A DNA stretch of 51,120 nucleotides from Saccharofermentans sp. (GTDB taxonomy: Bacteria; Bacillota; Clostridia; Saccharofermentanales; Saccharofermentanaceae): contig JAEFBB010000013.1 of assembly GCA_016292215.1 (NCBI GenBank), positions 1 through 51,120 of the forward strand, read 5' to 3'. The notes beneath the pieces were generated by a model. That model saw only the letters and a program-made list of their open reading frames with translations, had not been told where the DNA came from and did not search any database. Every line of letters starts with the position of its first letter. The stretch's first letter is position 1. Below, piece after piece: positions 48,998 through 51,120 of this stretch. The position numbers and the translations under genes are program-made.

Positions 48998-49231
48998 ATG
49001 TTAAAGGAATATGATATCGACAAGTTGAACCCGAGGCCCAATCCTTATGCGAAGTCACTTAGAAAACCGGTGTCGATCAAGATGCCGATGGTTGTTATTG
49101 AATACTTCAAGACGGAATCGGACAGGACGGGGATACCTTATCAGACACTTATAAATCTTTACCTTATGGATTGTGTTAAAGAGAACAAGAAGATAGATAC
49201 ATCCTGGAAAAAGCAGGACGAAGCTTCATAA
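48998..49231 (+). CDS. BrnA/CopG-like ribbon-helix-helix antitoxin, orphan
   Basis: A 77-residue protein. The linker MLKEYDIDKLNPRPNPYAKSLRK is followed by a ribbon-helix-helix domain: strand PVSIKMP, helix MVVIEYFKTESDRTGIP and helix YQTLINLYLMDCVKEN. This matches Firmicute BrnA antitoxins. The toxin normally lies just upstream, but only its first codons remain (48959-48991). GAGGTGA, containing that remnant's stop, is the ribosome-binding site. ATAATA/TATTAT at 48931-48960 could be its operator. It may now act as a stand-alone repressor or protect against related toxins. Confidence 0.8.
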   Translation: MLKEYDIDKLNPRPNPYAKSLRKPVSIKMPMVVIEYFKTESDRTGIPYQTLINLYLMDCVKENKKIDTSWKKQDEAS

Positions 49232-49236
49232 AGCGC

Positions 49237-49273
49237 GGCTCAAATTGAGCCTGATTTTCGCGCGTGCTATAAT
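49237..49273 (+). promoter_or_regulatory. promoter with palindrome over the -35
   Basis: TTGAGC (49245-49250), 17-bp spacer, TATAAT (49268-49273) with an extended TGC. GGCTCAA and TTGAGCC (49237-49251) form a palindrome covering the -35, either an operator or the weak terminator of the antitoxin gene. Confidence 0.72.
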
Positions 49274-49336
49274 TATCTTTAAGGGATGGCACTAAACACA
49301 TAGATTCATTGCATTTGCGCGGACGCGCTCATTTCT

Positions 49337-50731
49337 ATGACGTGGAAAAACGAAGACATTAATATCAACGGTACCAGCTCGGCGAAATGTCCGAACTGTG
49401 GCGCGAGCGTCTTTTTTAACGAGAAGCTCGGCAAGCTTTTCTGCGCCATGTGCGGAGGTCTTTACGATCCCGAGAGCATGAAGCCCGCGGGCCGGATCGA
49501 GAACCGCGATACCGGCGAGGCTGGCAGCGAAGAGGACAACAAGCAGGAGTTCGTCTGCGACTCGTGCGGCGCTGCCGTGGTCACTGATTACAACACGTCC
49601 GCGACGTTCTGCGCGTTCTGCGGTTCGCCTACGCTCATCAACCGGCGTCTTTCGAGAGCTTTTAGGCCTGACGTGCTGATCCCGTTCAAGATAAGTAAAG
49701 AAGAGGCGATCGCGAATTATCTTAAGTGGGCGAAAACCCAAAAGGGTGTCCCGAAGAAATTCACGTCCGAAGCCGTGCTGTCTAAGATCACGGGCTATTA
49801 TATTCCGTTCTGGCTCATCGACGCGGACTGCAAGTCCGAGGTCAGCGGCACGGGCCAGAAATTCAAGGGCGAGAACATCGAGAATTATGAGATCGACAGG
49901 TCGCTCGTGTACAACGTCAGGCGCGTGCCTTTCGACGGGTGCAAAAAGATCAGCAACACGCTGATGGAAGCAATCGAGCCGTACGATTATAAAGAGATCA
50001 AAGATTATAACGACATGTACCTGCCGGGCTTTTTCGCGCAGCGCTACGACCTGTCCGCGCTGGACATGATGGACATCATCAGGATCCGCCTGGACAACTA
50101 CGCGGAGGGCATCGTCAAGCGCCTCTCCGCCAAGGAATACGACTACTTCAAGGCCGTCGGCGTGCGCGGCGCTTACTCTGACAATTACAGCCAGCTTTAC
50201 GCGCTGATGCCCGTGTGGTTCCTGAACATCGAATACGAAGGCGCGATGTACAGCATCGCCGTCAACGGCCAGACCGGCAAAGCGTCCGGGTCTCTGCCGA
50301 TCAATAAGCGCCGTGTCTACACTCACGCGTTCTGGAGCTCCGTTTGGGAGATCGCGAAATACATCCTGCTCACAGCGCTCGTGCCCGCTCTGGGCGTGGC
50401 GTTGCTCATGTTCCTGATCGGCAACAAGGGCGGCGACTTTGACTGGTTCTACTGGATGATGTTCTTTGTCCTGTGGGCCGTCGCGCTCATCTCGGGCCTC
50501 GTCTTCATCGTTCCGCACGTCAGGAAGAAGTTCACTGACAGCAGCTTTTTTGAATCGGTGACGATCGACAAGGCGCCCAACATCGATGAGTACATCGACC
50601 TCAAGAGCGGCTTCAAGATGGATACCCGCGACACGTTCATGTACATGTCGACTAAGGCTGACGACATCAAGAACAAGGAGTTCTCGAGGGAGCCCCTGTC
50701 GGTGAAGGTGTTGAATAAGATTTTTAAGTGA
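49337..50731 (+). CDS. double zinc-ribbon membrane protein (copy 2)
   Basis: A 464-residue paralogue of the protein at 21340. Two zinc ribbons: CPNC...CAMC (about 16-37) and CDSC...CAFC (about 75-97). The shared central domain runs RAFRPDVLIPFKISKEEAIANYLKW ... LMPVWFLNIEYEGAMYSIAVNGQTGKASG. Two transmembrane helices follow (about 335-360 and 370-400) and a cytoplasmic tail with KAPNIDEYIDLKSGFKMDTRDTF. The ATG at 49337 has no clear Shine-Dalgarno site (upstream is GCGCTCATTTCT), so an unusual start or leader-independent initiation is possible. Function unknown. It is bracketed by inverted copies of a repeat element. Confidence 0.75.
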   Translation: MTWKNEDININGTSSAKCPNCGASVFFNEKLGKLFCAMCGGLYDPESMKPAGRIENRDTGEAGSEEDNKQEFVCDSCGAAVVTDYNTSATFCAFCGSPTLINRRLSRAFRPDVLIPFKISKEEAIANYLKWAKTQKGVPKKFTSEAVLSKITGYYIPFWLIDADCKSEVSGTGQKFKGENIENYEIDRSLVYNVRRVPFDGCKKISNTLMEAIEPYDYKEIKDYNDMYLPGFFAQRYDLSALDMMDIIRIRLDNYAEGIVKRLSAKEYDYFKAVGVRGAYSDNYSQLYALMPVWFLNIEYEGAMYSIAVNGQTGKASGSLPINKRRVYTHAFWSSVWEIAKYILLTALVPALGVALLMFLIGNKGGDFDWFYWMMFFVLWAVALISGLVFIVPHVRKKFTDSSFFESVTIDKAPNIDEYIDLKSGFKMDTRDTFMYMSTKADDIKNKEFSREPLSVKVLNKIFK

Positions 50732-50755
50732 GTGGGCGCGCGTGCATGCTCGTGT

Positions 50756-50983
50756 GACGTACTAAAATGCGAAAACTGCCTGTTTAGTACGTCGTGTTTC
50801 TGCCTCGTAAGCGCGCATGACGTACTAAAATGCGAAAATGGACGATTTTATCCGTAGGTTTTTCTTTAAAGATACGTGTGTTACGGATAAAATCGCGAAA
50901 ACCGCTTGATACGTGTGTTACGGATAAAATCGCGAAAACCGCTTGATACGTGTGTTACGGATAAAATCGCGAAAACCGCTTGA
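50756..50983. repeat. 63-bp palindrome array with chimeric unit and 37-bp triplication
   Basis: Units begin at 50756, 50819 and 50882, exactly 63 bp apart, as in the array at 31888. Unit 1 has matching GACGTACTAAA arms. Unit 2 combines a GACGTACTAAA left arm with a TTTTATCCGT right arm, so its arms do not pair. Unit 3 (ACGGATAAAA) lacks its right arm and is followed by copies at 50919 and 50956, a 37-bp tandem triplication. Confidence 0.9.
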
Positions 50984-50986
50984 TCA

Positions 50987-51120
50987 GTGACGAAAAGTGA
51001 CACGAAATGAAGCCAAAACGTGTCACTTCACGGCAATATCTTCAGAAGTGACGAAAACTGACACGAAAAGGGGGCAAAACGTGTCATTTCGCGTCACTGG
51101 GCGGGTCAACCGCTCACAGG
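50987..51120 (-). repeat. 134-bp TGACACG element (copy 3, inverted)
   Basis: Reverse complement of 48516-48649, 131 of 134 positions equal. It probably continues past the window end. TGACACG at 50998 and 51059 keeps the 61-bp spacing. Confidence 0.92.

Noticed and set aside
49292..50518. 408-codon minus-strand frame opposite the zinc-ribbon gene
   Set aside because: High-GC shadow frame; the plus strand encodes a protein with intact zinc ribbons and a clear paralogue.
50756..51120. Integron attC sites
   Set aside because: Arms lack the conserved core sites, loops are short and conserved, and there is no integrase or cassette organisation.

Overview
The window looks like chromosomal DNA of an uncultured anaerobic gut-type member of the Clostridia (Bacillota). 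The inference rests on gene content: tandem BspA-type leucine-rich-repeat surface proteins, many short lipoproteins, PadR/DUF2812, YtrA-type GntR, LytTR/DUF3021 and GHKL/LytTR regulatory pairs, three CPBP (CAAX-like) proteases, an LPXTG-like surface protein and an arginine decarboxylase-SpeE-SpeB-carboxynorspermidine operon. Strong Shine-Dalgarno sites and extended -10 promoters (TGnTATAAT) fit too. No phage, plasmid, rRNA or tRNA gene was recognised.

Layout. 0-17 kb is mainly envelope and secreted functions: a methyltransferase cut by the window edge; two paralogous secreted LRR proteins, each followed by an overlapping 31-codon gene; a lipoprotein fragment fused to a P-loop protein; a transglutaminase-like lipoprotein; a cell-wall protein on the minus strand; a beta-helix-like lipoprotein; a membrane-anchored HNH nuclease; a metallo-beta-lactamase-fold hydrolase. 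17-28 kb holds self-regulated membrane modules: PadR/DUF2812/CPBP, CPBP/GntR/DUF5808, and ABC exporter/LytTR/DUF3021, each with a recognisable operator. 28-38 kb has a polysaccharide deacetylase, a TrmH-type RNA methyltransferase, a double cyclic-nucleotide-binding protein, a GHKL kinase with LytTR regulator divergent from a third CPBP protease, and an alanine racemase. 38-42 kb has a protein with a long disordered SPFKP-repeat tail and a membrane-anchored XRE regulator. 42.3-48.3 kb is a five-gene polyamine operon behind a strong promoter, a long structured leader and a leader terminator that looks like an attenuator. The end holds an orphan BrnA-like antitoxin and a paralogue of the zinc-ribbon membrane protein at 21.3 kb.

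The most unusual signal is non-coding. At least ten intergenic regions carry arrays of palindromic units. Within an array the arms repeat; between arrays the arm sequence changes; many loops keep a common core (roughly CGCGAAAAnnGGCTG). Unit spacing is strikingly regular: exactly 63 bp for seven units at 31.9-32.3 kb and again at 50.8 kb, 74 bp at 41.0 kb, 52-53 bp at 42.0, 28.4 and 48.4 kb, and 61-65 bp elsewhere. Most of these lie near 5, 6 or 7 turns of B-DNA. One 134-bp array element recurs as an inverted pair around the last two genes. I know of no described element with these properties; function is unknown.

All calls were made by reading sequence and translations. No database search, structure prediction or folding calculation was run, so family names are recognition-level.
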